From Protonemura montana (taxonomy: Eukaryota; Arthropoda; Insecta; Plecoptera; Nemouridae): DNA of 64,000 nt. How positions within the stretch are numbered: position 1 is the stretch's first letter; each line of letters starts with the position of its first letter. This document shows positions 26,264 to 56,223 of this stretch, one piece after another. The notes under the pieces were generated by a model. It was not told where the DNA came from. It did not search any database and saw only the letters and a program-made list of their open reading frames with translations. The stretch is from assembly GCA_947568835.1 (NCBI GenBank), contig OX387603.1, positions 24,266,651-24,330,650 on the forward strand, in the 5' to 3' direction. Both the position numbers and the translations under genes were made by a program.

Positions 26264-26588
26264 TACCAGTTCTTTTCCAGAGTGAGGCTGGAAGGATTCA
26301 CGAATTACTGCAACTCCACTCGCTTTGCTTATCAACCTCTTGACAGTTTGGATTTGTACAGGAATACCGTTGTACAAGTTGTATCGTCCTACGGAAGGGA
26401 CGTTATATGCCGGTGGTCCCATGGAGCACTTTGACAGAAGTATAGGCAACATGACGGCACCGGGTCTTCTCTCCTCCTTCTAGACTTGTTGATGTTCAAT
26501 TATCCTTAACATCACCCTCTCATTCATCGACGCCATTAAATCATTACCCCATGGCCAGTTGTCAAAACAATGCATCGCTAAACACCAG
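26264..26588 (+). mobile_element. 5S-derived SINE copy C (head lost)
   Basis: Plus-oriented copy. Recognisable blocks are TTGCTTATCAACCTCTTGAC, CCGGTGGTCCCATGG, GGCACCGGGTCTTCTC and the tail ending GCATCGCTAAACACCAG. The 5S-like head is absent or unrecognisable, so the copy appears 5' truncated. It lies in opposite orientation to copy D, 350 bp away. Confidence 0.72.
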
Positions 26589-26942
26589 AAATCAGTCCCG
26601 AAGAGGGCAGAAACCGCGGGCACTGTTTACCTGCTAGACGTTGTCAGACGAGGGCGATTAGCGAGCGATTAACACTAAAGCCGGACAGCGATCTTCCACG
26701 GCAAACCCAGACAAGCTTTGGGCATCACGAGCCCACCTGCCGTCGCCGACCATGCTCTTGCGGTCGAAACACTTGCCGAGCATCGACAGCCTTCGAGATC
26801 GTGCGGGGTCGGTCGGCAGCCAGGTAGCGGTGGTTTGTTTTGGGGTTTTAGGTAGACCCACGGCGCCGGCGCCTCTCTGAGGTGAACCTGATGACGTGTG
26901 GGGTCATCCTTTGGACTTGATATTAGTTGATTTGTTTGATAT

Positions 26943-27213
26943 GTGTTTAACGACTTACTGTTTTGTCAACGGGTCTAGTGACGTTGGTGATGATGAGAAT
27001 GAAGATACATGGAAGGGAGCAAGGTACACCCGGTACCAGCGAGTAGAGCACCAAGGTAACCACCGGCTTAACGAAGGACGGCACAACTCGGGCAAGAGGA
27101 TTTCTCCATAGATCCATAGATGCTGTCCAGAGGTTGATACGCAAGGCGAGTCAATCTGTTGGTATAAATTAACTTGCATTCCTTCAATCTTGCTTCCAAA
27201 CAGAGCCGAATTA
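26943..27213 (-). mobile_element. 5S-derived SINE copy D (head lost)
   Basis: The tail GTGTTTAACGACTTACTGTT is at the left. The body contains GATGATGAGAATGAAG, the CACCCGGTACC block, ACCACCGGCTTAACGAAGG and CAGAGGTTGATACGCAAGG. The 5S head beyond about 27213 is missing. Confidence 0.72.
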
Positions 27214-28414
27214 ATTAAGAATTGACGGATGCGATGCCATCTTGACAGGGCCTGGTCAAAACTTGGCCGGAAAATAGGAGTCAGTAATTTTCTTTCAGAC
27301 TCTAGACCGACGCATCTTTCTTTTGAAGTTTGGACGCAGTTAGAGTCTGCGTCGAGTGTCAACTCACGGTCCCACGGACCAATCTTTCACACATGAAAAA
27401 AAAAAACACTCACACACAAAAGTAACCGTTTCTCTTCTTTAATAACACAAGATTACATTGATTAAAAATTAATCTCGCTCGACGGATAATTGGACGTTAA
27501 CCCTTGTCAATAATAATTAGTCTAATCACTCGGTCCTCGCCGTGCATGTGTAATTTCCTATATTATTTACCATCAAACTGATATTTAATTGCCATCTACA
27601 CACACACACACATAGTACTCATGCAGCGAGACCCAATAGCGAGGCAGCTTTGTGTCTGGCATGTACCTACCCAGCAATCTCGGCAATTACCGAATAACGT
27701 CTTAAACATAGGTATTTACTGGAGCTCGGCTAAGCTAACAAGTGTTTTGCACTGACGGGCAAGCACTGCACAGCAACTTTTCACTGCACACTGTATGGAC
27801 GCGCACAAAAAGAAGACGACCAGTTCGTACCGATAGACGTATTTAGTCCCATTAAATCTCGCTAGATTGCAGGACGTAATCGGAGCCGAGCACAAAAACA
27901 AGTGCGCATCGCGTATGGGTACATCCTGTTTGAACTCCGATCGACGTCTTGCAGTGGTTTGGTGCCTCCCTCTGTGTTTAAGGAGACGCCCAGCGTCTCT
28001 TGGATGGACGTCGAAGTGTCATGATCTTTTGGGCCGAATTTTCCGGCGCCAAGATGGCGACAGGTTGCTGGCTTAGTGCAGTGCTGATTGTTTTCAACAG
28101 GTGTCCTAAGACGTAGTGTTCTGTGCTACACATTAAACTAGACGCAAGATATAAATGAAAGACAAAGGGGGCAGTTTCTACATAATCTAACACATCCAAG
28201 AATCCCACAAATTTGAAATTGGTCCAAAATTGTTTAAAGGTTTTCAAAGAAAACCTTACAATTGGTCATCGGACGAGTTAATTGCCTCTCAGCTCTGAAC
28301 CGAACGGTGTGTTGTGTTGGAATCACCGGTTCTTGTGCCGGAACTTCGGTGTTAGTCAGCTCTTGGAAGGGTAACCACTTGCAAACTCCACGCAACCAAA
28401 TCTTATGACCAAAC
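27214..28414. other. noncoding interval
   Basis: No gene is supported. It holds a CA microsatellite (27597-27613) and a YY1-like site AAGATGGCGA at 28051-28060. A short piece near 28309-28335 resembles the SINE 5S head but is too short to call. Confidence 0.35.
27597..27613. repeat. (CA)n microsatellite
   Basis: Short perfect CA run. Confidence 0.8.
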
Positions 28415-28580
28415 ACTTTGAAGCGTGTTGAAAACTCCGGTTCTTGTGAGATCACCGAAGCTAAGCATCACGTCGCTGGGTCACGTTGTTTCGAGTTGTA
28501 CTTCCGTCCTTCAGAAGGGACATTCCAACATCGCTTTGGTGCCCTTCGACAGAAATTGGCTGACAGCCGACGCCGAATGC
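28415..28580 (+). mobile_element. 5S-derived SINE copy E (head plus deleted body)
   Basis: The 5S-like head reads GGTTCTTGTGAGATCACCGA, then AGCTAAGCATCACGTC, then CTGGGTCACG. This is the part closest to a real 5S rRNA (AGCTAAGCA is exact in many 5S genes). It is followed by CGAGTTGTACTTCCGTCCTT and TTGGTGCCCTTCGACAG from the body, so the segment between head and body is deleted. Confidence 0.65.
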
Positions 28581-31500
28581 AATCCAACTTTATTCATTCG
28601 ATATGATGAGTAACTCCAGCACAATGCGTCGCTTAGGCTTGGACGGTAAACGTTGGGCGCCGCCGCCGTCGGAGTCTGCGCCGACTCAGAAGGTTCTCGT
28701 GGGAGCAGAATAAGCGTGCTTCGAAGTCGAATCATTGGGTGTGTCATTTTTGGGGGTGAAACTTTCATGATTTCGATGCGAACGGAATTCCGTGCAGAGA
28801 CAACCAGAAACAAATCAACAGGCACAATTTATTTTCATCAAGTGACGCTGCAAACTCGTAAATTACGAAAGAGTATGAGGATAGACAATTCAGTTATATG
28901 GATATCATCCGTAGTATTTCGTCATGTCATATTTCCTATTATATTAGTACCATTATGAAAGACATACGTGTGTACAAAACGTATAATATGCACGGGGTAA
29001 TTGGTTGATGATATCGGCAGTTAAGTTGCTCATGCTGACTGCCTCGAGAGACTCCGAGCCGGCAGCGAAGGAAGGAAGGACGACGACGACGTCACGCACC
29101 TACAATCCCTAAGGAAGCGTGCGCGGTTTCAGATTCCAGCCGCTTTATTTCGATCTCGTTCTTCACTGTTCTTTTCCTGATAAACATCCCCGCGACCCAA
29201 ATTTCGAACTCTCGCGGCGCGCCGTCGACGCCGACCTACCCCAACGCGAGGCAGCGAATTGTCGCTAGTCGGCGGATCGATGCGATGGCACCGGGACGCA
29301 AACCCGGTCCGTCCGGGGCGAAACCGCGCAACGATCGACTCAGCGATGACCTTTCGAACGTTCCGAAATCGCGCTTGCAAGGGTTGCAGTGCTGTGCGAA
29401 GATTGAAAAGTGAAAGCGTACTTTTCGATGCCTTACAAATGCATAATCCCTCACGCAGAGCATGCATTTATCGAGCTGTCACCGTTTTCCAAAAGGATTT
29501 TATTCAATCAATCTCCACCTTTTTTTTTCAAACACTCAAATTGTTTCTATCTTTTATTCCCGCACAACAATGGGAAACACAGCATCTTTGTTTCACACTC
29601 TCAAGAGTCGAATGTGAATTGCCTACTACATCGGATACTTTTGTTTTATTTGTTGTATTGCATAATGCAGCATTTTTTATTGATCCACTTTCTATACAAA
29701 GACGTTGTGCATATTGAATTGTAAAGAGGCGTTATAGATGCTGTCTGTTACAATCTTTATACACGTTTATTTCTTTGCCTGCCTTTATAAAAACAAAACC
29801 ACCCTTGAACGGACTAGCAAGAAATAAGCCAGATCTTTCACACAATAACGCAAAGGTATTTTACAATTTTCAGCACCGTAACTTTATAATAATGTGCACA
29901 GATTGTAATTCTTACTCAATATTCTATTCGACTCCCATCCTATGTGTATTTAAATATCGATAACCATAAATTACTTGTCAATTACTTACAGATGATCGCC
30001 ATCAGCTATAGGCATTAGCATTAAACAGATTAAATCAAGATGATGACGAAAGCTAGCTAAGTATCGGTCATTTAAATGACTGTACTGCACTGTACACAGG
30101 CTGGCGCAATCCACTGACACACGAGGCCAGCCGTATCGCGAATAATCTGTAATTTATGGCATTTTGCATTGTTTTGCATACCTAGGTGGTATCACCCGGC
30201 GCTGTGGTTATTGCAGAGATAAGAATAGGATAGCCTTACACGGCGAAGGCCAAGGGGTCAACCATGATGTCACTTTATTGTCAAGCGCGGCTCTGTCAAT
30301 TATCGTAAGCTTATTGTAATTGTCGAGCTTTCCAGTTATGAATGGAGATAGTAAAGTAATTACTATCTTGTTGATAGCTTGAGCGCTATTATTTTCCGTG
30401 ACAATGGCAGAGTTTTTTTTTAATGATTGGCAGCCCCAAATTAGTAACCGAGTCGCAACTTACCTGAAATGTGCACTCTCAATTGTTCATCAAATGTCGA
30501 TTTCAATCAACAATGACATTAGGTGTGATTGTTGCTGTTAGTGCCATCTAGTAAGAGATTGTGTTATGACGCGTTTGAACTTCCCACGGTTGCATGTAGG
30601 TACCACTACCTGCATGTCGTCGATAAACGATGCCCCGGATTGGGCGTCGGGAACGGGCACAGATTTCTCATAATCTGGACCTGTTATTTTATTAGTACAT
30701 CTCTGAAATTTGATTGCAGACGATTGAATTTGCTTTGTTCAGTTAAACCTTTCTGCGACCGTAATGAAATGTAGTATTAATCCTTTTTTTATGTTCGTTT
30801 CGTAGACAAAGGTTGGAATTAAGTTGGCAAGAATGGTTTGAAATTCAGCTCGATATAGCCAATGAGAACTGGCAACACATTTGTTCAAGTCACATGGGCT
30901 GAATGGACCAATCGTGTGCTGTTTTATGAGAATTCTCAGAGGATCTTTTTCGGGGAAGGGTGATGGTCAGAAGTGAGAAGTAGGGGGAAGATGTTATGAT
31001 GGTGGGTGTTCATGTGATAGTAGATGTCAATAATATCATTTTAATTCGTCATAAAATCTACATAAATCAAACATGGAAGTAACAATGAAAACCACCAAAG
31101 TGTTTCTTTATTAGTGTTTTAATTTTGATCGTAATCGCGAGGAATAATCTTCGCAAACGTGAGTAGTATGGGCAAATGTTTATTTACTAGGCCTAGGATT
31201 TGACAATGAGGGGAAAATACTACTAGTGCGATTACGTCTACTCGTGTAGGCCTCCGTTCAGAGTAGGCTAGTAAACCGATCGACTTGACAAGAATGAACA
31301 GGTATGTGGCTAAATAATACGATCGATGTAGGTACACATGTCCGATTCGTGCCATGATTCACCTGTCTCGTCAAAATGCACACTGCACTTGTTGTGCAAT
31401 TAACGCCATTGTTTGAAGTGTATTAGGCCTAGATCGTAATTTTCATCTGGATTAATTATCCCAAATTAATTTATCTGCGCGATTTAGCAAGCTTACCTCG

Positions 31501-31646
31501 AAACGTGGGCAAATTCGGCAATATTTCTTTGTTTGATTATGCTGAATTTCTGATTTGTTCTGAATGCATGCACCTGATCAATATTTTGTGTCTGACAACA
31601 TCAGACAATACAATCTGTGCTAAGATTGACAGTACTTTGTTTTCAG
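28581..31646. other. noncoding interval upstream of cic
   Basis: No coding exon found. A CpG-rich block at about 29.1-29.4 kb is a candidate cic promoter or 5' UTR. A CTCF-like motif (minus-strand TTACTAGATGGCAC) is at 30541-30554. An AG acceptor at 31645-31646 marks the likely 5' edge of the first coding exon. Confidence 0.35.
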
Positions 31647-31785
31647 GTGCTGTTTGGTGTGCTTAAGGTTCCTTCACAATTCAATTGAGAAAGTGTAAGT
31701 CTTTGCTCAAGGTAATGGCTCCGTGGAAGTACCGTGGCAGCTGGCTGTGCTTGCTGTTACGGAAAAGTCGTGCGCCAATGCAACC

Positions 31786-50224
<18,439 letters not shown>

Positions 50225-52015
50225 CAAGGCCCGCCTCCGAACCCGAGGGACCAATCACAGACATCGCTCGCCGCTAGGCCGCGCCTTCTGGCCCAGTGAG
50301 CCGGCGTCCCGACGAGGAAACATTGTGCCTAACCGACAGATTTTGTCATCGGCCACCGCTCGATGCAAGCGAAAGGCATTCTACGTTGATTTGTCGAATG
50401 CATTAACCCCTTGGTTCGTAAAGCTCGAAAATGTAGGGCTTTTATTCAGTGACTGGCTACTCGTTATCAACAGCGCAATCCGCGGGGCTGTGGCGCTCGC
50501 CCTGATGCGTTTTTGCTCAGTACGCTTCAAACGAGTGTCCCGTTAATCATGCTTTGCACGCTTGTTCCGTGATTTATGCGTTTGGTGGCGCTCGCGCAAC
50601 AGTTTCTGCGCGAACGGCCAACTGACTTGCGGACTTTCTTCTCTTTCCGGCCGGCTCTTATCCCTTTCTGCACGGCACCGGAAGGTATCGACCGAGTTTC
50701 TTTCATTAGCTACTGATGACAACATACATAGGGTATTTTTTTATTGGTTTAAATGATCTGATTTTCATTTAAAAGAAAAGAACTGAGCATGTTGATGATA
50801 TCTAGTTAAATTGGCGTGCAGTATTTTAGCCTAATTTTTACTCATCTTTTAAATGTTGCTTCATTATCTGCCTTCCTTGTTGCTTACGTTTTTTTAACTA
50901 TCTTTTAATTTACGTCTTCCTTATTAAATCTTTTGTTTTTTTATGTTCTATTTCCCAAATTAAGAAGATCGTCTGTTGGAACAAGATGCCTACACGTTTC
51001 AATTTTGCAACGGCTCGGCTAAAGGTTGTTTCCGTCTGGCAAGCATCTTTGTTTGACCAGCCTGTTCTTGAAGCTTTGGTCAAAGACAAGCAAGTGCGTC
51101 ACGAGAACTGATTCCAGCTTTGCAAGTAGTCTCGTAATTATGCGGTTAGCGTGGTCCCCAACCTTACCCAGCAATGACTGCAGCTACCCTCAACATGCAC
51201 ATTTTCAACTACTACCGATCATCGTCGATAGAAAAACAAAAATGCAGTAGTTAGTTGTATGCCGTATTAGAAGTTGCGTACAAATAAGTAGGTGCTAAAA
51301 TCGTCTTTTTTTTTAAGGAAATAATTTACACTACTCGCTAACGTTTTGAGAACCTAGCACATTGATGGATTTTTCTTTAAATATTTAACAAATATTTTAT
51401 ATATTTACATTGTTATCATATATAAATATTATATATACTATAGTTAGAGATGAATTATTATGATTATTATTATTATTATCAAATTACTAAACGTATTATT
51501 ATAGGTACGTAATACCTGCATTATACTGTCAAAGTTGTTGTACTGTAATTGAGTGTTGATTGATAGGATTAGCCGACTTCGTTTAGCTCAAACGTAATAT
51601 TGTCGTACTCCCTTGCATACGCGTTGGCATGAATCATCTACAAAATATCTAATAGAAAAATTTGCAAAACTGAATTGATTTTAGAGAGATGTTTTTATGA
51701 AATTTTATCGGCAACTTCAGATGAATATTGCTGGCCATGTGCAATCGCAACGCTGAGATGTTCTTGTGGTAGATTATCACATACCAGCCTCAGAGTAGGA
51801 CATATGGAATGGATAAATGTTATAATATAGGTGCCTAAAATAATGCTACGTTATGGGTAGGTACCAATAAGGATGTAAGATGATATTTTATTAGAACAAC
51901 GTACGGCATTCGCCTGCCCGTAAAAATGAAGGTAACAGCAGCAAAAGGAAAACCCAATCATTCTAATATATTATCATGAAGATAAACATAACAGTATCTT
52001 CCTGCATGCAATAAA
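50225..52015 (+). other. probable cic 3' UTR and flank
   Basis: No further coding sequence. The region becomes very AT-rich after 50.7 kb, with ATT repeats near 51456-51480 and a TATA/ATAT stretch at 51395-51445. Intermediate polyadenylation sites are possible. Confidence 0.5.
52010..52015 (+). terminator. candidate cic polyadenylation signal
   Basis: AATAAA on the plus strand about 1.8 kb after the cic stop codon and before the convergent DMAC2 gene. The choice among AT-rich alternatives is uncertain. Confidence 0.3.
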
Positions 52016-52127
52016 ATACCATAGCAAAATGTTCTGCCATTTAGTTTCAAATGTTTTAACTTTTAATATGAAGTTTTTTTTTTAACTTATCGCAGGTCCT
52101 GTGAAATTACATAGTGTATCTATTATG

Positions 52128-52133
52128 TTTATT
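52128..52133 (-). terminator. candidate DMAC2 polyadenylation signal
   Basis: Minus-strand AATAAA about 105 nt past the DMAC2 stop codon, a typical short 3' UTR distance. Confidence 0.45.
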
Positions 52134-52236
52134 TTGTTAATAATAAACAGCACCAGGATAGTTGATGAATTATGTACCTGTTATGTATACTTCCAATTTT
52201 TTTAATAATTCAACTATTACAAAAGAAATAACACAC

Positions 52237-53100
52237 CTAAGTGACTTTTTCTTGTGGCAGGTCAATGTATTTAACTCCTTCAATAACTAAGTTGGGAATA
52301 ACATCTTCAAGCATCAAGCAAGATAGCTCAAAGCTTTTACTCGTAACAATGTTGTTTAGCTTAAGAGTTTTCAGATTCCTTAGCCGATACATGGCTGATA
52401 GAGCTCTCTCTGTCACTCTAGAGCAGTCACTAAGATCCAGATACTCTAGCGTAGATTGGTACTCCCCGCTGATCCGGTCCACACACCAGTCGTCAATGTT
52501 CGGACACCCACGGAGACTCAGCCATTTGAGTTTACGAAGGTTAACCATATTAACTAAACCTTCATAATACAGCTCCATATTATGTGCATCAATTGCTTCC
52601 ACCATGAACTCAGGTCTGTATATTCTAGGCAAGGAATACTTATCGTTGTCATCTTTTTTAATCCAATGATTATGCCCAACAAACTTAATTGCACCTCCAC
52701 GGTGGACCACAAAGTGAGCAGCTGCCAAGTCATTTCCTAGTATTTCATGTCTCTCGGTTATGTACCTTTGGTTGTCAATTTTCGTTTCTTCTACTTTACG
52801 ACGAAACCAACTGCGAATCTTCGATGGTCGGAAATCAATAGGAGACTGGAGAAATCTGATTACATCAGGGCTATTTCCCTTTTTTGGAGCAAACAAACTG
52901 AATGCACTATACCACTCTCCCTTGCGTTCATGGAAAGGTTTCCTCCAGCTAGTTTCATCTTCTTTAACGTCTGAGGAATCATCAGAAGCTTTTGAATCCC
53001 TGTGATTTGAACGTGATTGTAAAGACGCTGTGCTTGCTGCAGGTGTGGCGTATTTCTTCGCGATTATTATTAATCTTCGGCACGAGCACGATAAATTCAT
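52237..53100 (-). CDS. DMAC2: distal membrane-arm assembly complex protein 2 (ATP5SL)
   Basis: A single exon encoding 287 residues; human DMAC2 has 257. The family assists assembly of the distal membrane arm of mitochondrial complex I. The N-terminus MNLSCSCRRLIIIAKKYATP is a basic, acid-free presequence-like stretch. Family landmarks: GGAIKFVGHNHWIKK (135-149), YSLPRIYRPEFMVEAIDAHN (155-174), YYEGLVNMVNLRKLKWLSLR (178-197), GCPNIDDWCVDRI (198-210), then leucine-rich-repeat-like LEYLDLSDCSRVTERAL (218-233) and VIPNLVIEGVKYIDLPQE (267-284). The order and spacing fit the human protein (YEGLDNLLRLKELQSLSLQ, DDWCLSRL, SLAGCPRISERGL). The ATG at 53100 has an AAAATGA context. The frame stays open to an ATG at 53346, but that extension runs through a promoter-like AACCTAACCT motif, so I prefer the shorter form. 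The gene converges on cic. Confidence 0.93.
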   Translation of the reverse strand: MNLSCSCRRLIIIAKKYATPAASTASLQSRSNHRDSKASDDSSDVKEDETSWRKPFHERKGEWYSAFSLFAPKKGNSPDVIRFLQSPIDFRPSKIRSWFRRKVEETKIDNQRYITERHEILGNDLAAAHFVVHRGGAIKFVGHNHWIKKDDNDKYSLPRIYRPEFMVEAIDAHNMELYYEGLVNMVNLRKLKWLSLRGCPNIDDWCVDRISGEYQSTLEYLDLSDCSRVTERALSAMYRLRNLKTLKLNNIVTSKSFELSCLMLEDVIPNLVIEGVKYIDLPQEKVT

Positions 53101-53180
53101 TTTATCGACTGAAATCAAGGGAATTTTTCGCAAGGTAACGCAAAGAGTGAAATTTTCTTGACAGTTAATGTGGTTCGCAC

Positions 53181-53196
53181 AACCTAACCTAACCTT
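53181..53196 (-). promoter_or_regulatory. TTAGGTTAGG-type promoter motif of DMAC2
   Basis: Minus strand reads AAGGTTAGGTTAGGTT about 80 bp upstream of the chosen ATG. Such short telomere-like (TTAGG) blocks are frequent in arthropod housekeeping promoters. Function is inferred from position only. Confidence 0.35.
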
Positions 53197-53533
53197 GTTC
53201 TGGTATCCTGCCAAGTGACGGGGAATTAAACTGACCGCGTTTTCAACTGCTGACAAGTGCAACTGACCGGTAGTAAATTGTGAACGAAGCGGGCGAACAG
53301 TGAGAAGGGCTGATGATTTTATATTTTTATTAAGAGAATGCATCATCGTTTTTTATTAAGATTTTAGATTTAGATTTTAGATATTTTTTAAAACGATTTT
53401 TATTTTTCATCCATTTATTACACAGGTGTGGAATGTTTAATATAACGCATTGAACTTGATTATGCCAAATCATTTTCGTCTTCTTCATGCACTTTTCCAT
53501 ATTCCTTTCCATTCTCCAACTTCTTCCATATCC

Positions 53534-54465
53534 CCATGGGCGTCCGCAGGATTTTTTCCAGGGGGGTGCAAATGCTTCCAAGGATATCGACAAAAGGGCT
53601 TCACTTTTTTGGGGGGTGGGGGGGAGGGGAAAGAATCGCACGTTTTAAATATGTTTAATGAAAACTAGTCTGGGCGAAACACCCGCCTACAAGTCACAAA
53701 TCAGCAAATCAGCATGGTCAGAGACCATGGTTTTGTCACTAGCGTGTGTCTCAGTTAGTCGGTTAGGTCCTGATTCACGAAGCGACCAATATCCAAAGTA
53801 GCTTGAGGACCATAGATCACATTCAGTTTCAAAGGCTGGTATTGGATTTTCGGAATACGCCGTCGTCGATGTAGATGCACATGCACTTTCAATTCTGCGA
53901 TCGCCCGGAATTTCACGCGCGTCATCGTTTGCCTTTCTCTTCACACTCGCACTAAAAAATTTGCGTACATCCATACTCCCACTATCAACACACTTAACTA
54001 AAACGCTCGGGCTAAAAAACCACCCTACTCGCGTCGCTCCCGACACATAACTGACTTACGTAAAGTAAGGTTCGACTGATAAGAAAACTAAAACTTCATT
54101 AAGTGTAAAATTCTTTCTATTCGCGGAATCGGAATCACGAGGGAGAATCTTGGGGAAGTAGGTACCTGCAAAGTTCAGCTCTTGTAGGATCCCAGTTTCA
54201 TAGAATTACGTCGCGATTTTTTCGCTGGAAAGGTTGGATGGTCACTCACCTTTCCTCTCCTATGAATACGATACAGATTTAGCGTTTTCCGTTTAAATGG
54301 CACCATTTTGTTCAATTAAATGAGAGAATATGTTTAACTTGCCCTTTGAATGATAAAATAACAAAGCCTTTATAGAGAGTTAATTTTTTAATGACTGAAG
54401 ATTTTCAGGGGGTTGCGCTTGCTTCCCCCTGGAAATCTTCAAACCCCCCCTTCGGACGCCCATGG
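53534..54465 (-). mobile_element. hAT-like DNA transposon remnant with inverted repeats
   Basis: The ends are perfect 13-bp inverted repeats, CCATGGGCGTCCG at 53534-53546 and its complement at 54453-54465. Subterminal sequence is also inverted and similar (TTTCCAGGGGG and a C-rich counterpart). Inside lies the start of a transposase-like frame on the minus strand. At about 0.93 kb it is non-autonomous. No matching 8-bp target duplication was clear, so the exact ends may be a few bases off. Confidence 0.6.
53687..53974 (-). pseudogene. N-terminal fragment of a hAT/ZMYM1-like transposase
   Basis: The frame from 53974 begins MDVRKFFSASVKRKANDDAR, the type of start (MD-R-FF) seen in TTF-zinc-finger hAT transposases of the ZMYM1 type. 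It ends after 95 residues without zinc-finger or catalytic regions. The family call rests on the short N-terminus only, so it is tentative. A frame extends upstream to 54046 without added support. Confidence 0.4.
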
Positions 54466-54468
54466 CCG

Positions 54469-54541
54469 CAAGTGTTATCGTGTGGCACCTGCCGTTACCA
54501 CGTGTTGCCGGCTCGTTTGCTCAGCAGAAAGTTTAACAGTA
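54469..54541 (-). repeat. diverged copy of the CTCF-like dispersed repeat
   Basis: It aligns with 16423-16493: GTGGCACCTGCCGTTACCAC against GTGGCAGCTACCATTACCCT, then TTGCTCAGCAGA in both. It starts right at the end of the hAT-like element. The CTCF-like core is not preserved here. Confidence 0.5.
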
Positions 54542-55982
54542 GGTAAGGCTCTGACTTTGTAGAGCTATACTATCATATGATTCTACTTTATGAATATATA
54601 TATCCTATGACTCTTCAATATAAGAGCCGATTTTTCAGTGTTCCGTTACAAACCTAACAGTCATTTAAATTGTGTTTTTTTTTTTTGCTTGGCTACGGCC
54701 AATAAGAAAACGTTTTTTGTTTGTTAACTCTAAGAGGCATGGTGGTAACACAGGTGGTAAGACACCATTACTACCATTTCTGGATTTTTTTCTGCCGATT
54801 CCAAGGCCTGTATAACTTACGCATACCTCAAATCGCTTGCGCTTAGATTTGTGGATGGGGGGTAAAAGAAGCTACATATTATTACACCACAATAATCAGT
54901 TCACTCGCTCGCTGCCTTTGAGGGGATACCGATGAATGTGCGCTTTAATTTTTGAATACAAATGAATTTTTAGCTAAGCTGATATATCTACTACCATTTC
55001 ATTTCTGAGCTTTCAAACAGTATTTTCATAATTATTACGAGTTCTAGTCATAAAAAGGGTGGTAGTTTGCCCTTATACCATCATGCACTATGAGTACTGC
55101 ATGGTCTAGTACGAGGGTTGAATGTTGTTTTAAAAAGTAAAGCATTATGAGAATTATTTTGATCTTTGTGACTGAGATGTATCACCCAATGGGCATGTCA
55201 GTGACCAGGTGCTAAAGCCACACTTGATAAAACCAAATGAACAGAAATTCATTTTGTCAACGGTTCATTTTTGGATGGCAGTGAATTTAAAGGGACTTTT
55301 GATGACGAAACAATGTAATTTTGCTATAAATACAAGAGAAATGGGTGGCAGACCTCAGTGAATTAAGAACTTCGGGGAAACCTAGTGTAATTGAGCACTT
55401 TAATCGCGCAATGATAACGACGTAGCGTCCAGAAGACGACCCGTCGTTATTTTATTTTGTTTATTTATGTCTATAAGAGTGTTATATTATGTTCATATTG
55501 ATATTAAATTATTGTATCTTATATTTTTCCGTCATTAATGATTTTTGAAGCATATCTTATCTTTTCGCACTGAATAAGGTAAACACGCTTGCATTGGGAT
55601 GGGAGAGTTGGTGATAAAAATTGCCTACACGTATTATAGTGTTTGCCATTCAATAAGCATTAAACCCATCAACTTTAAAAGATAAAAATAAACAAGAGTT
55701 AAAAGTTTGGAAACGGTTTGTTTGTCAACCTTTGACAAAACTGTCAATCTAATTTCTTTCCTTTATGACATTTACTTGGGAGTGCATATACAACTTTGGG
55801 CAACATTTCTTCCAACGGGCAGTTTTAATATGTCCAACTTAAGTTATGAGACTCATCCCCATGGTTACACCTAATCAGATACTTCTGTTTTCATCTTAAC
55901 CTACTTATTTAACTGGCATTTAGCATTGTGAAAACAGTGAGAATAGAAATGGAGAAGTTCGACTGAAATTTAGGTATTTTTC
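54542..55982. other. noncoding interval
   Basis: AT-rich sequence with no recognised gene, RNA or repeat. Confidence 0.4.
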
Positions 55983-56223
55983 AGGAAGGCTTCCAGGAAG
56001 GTGCAACTCGAACAGCAGGTTTCCTCCACAAATCCATGCAGTCGAGTGTTTGAGAAGCAAGGCTCATGAAGTTGCTGTACTAACTTTCATTCATCCAACC
56101 TCTCTCCCGAACAGAACTGGTCATGTGTATGATGGTCACCCATCCAATGCCTGACCCAGCGCAGTGTTGCTTAACGTCGGTGATCTCACGAGAACCGGTG
56201 TTTCCACCATGCCAAACCGTTCG
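55983..56223 (-). mobile_element. 5S-derived SINE copy F (tail-truncated)
   Basis: Body from GTGCAACTCGAACAGCAGG, then TGATGGTCACCCATCCAATG, GCGCAGTGTTGCTTAACGTC and GGTGATCTCACGAGAACCGG. The 5S-like head is best preserved here (minus strand GGATGGGTGACC, GTTAAGC, CGGTTCTCGTGAGATCACC). The tail half is missing at the left end. Confidence 0.78.

Noticed and set aside
29259-29717. 152-codon plus-strand frame
   Set aside because: Starts in the CpG-rich patch and continues into AT-rich sequence with no protein-like conservation or splice context.
31723-31785. Extended cic N-terminus from 31723
   Set aside because: It would start with GTG; the first in-frame ATG with good context is 31786 and a stop lies upstream at 31696.
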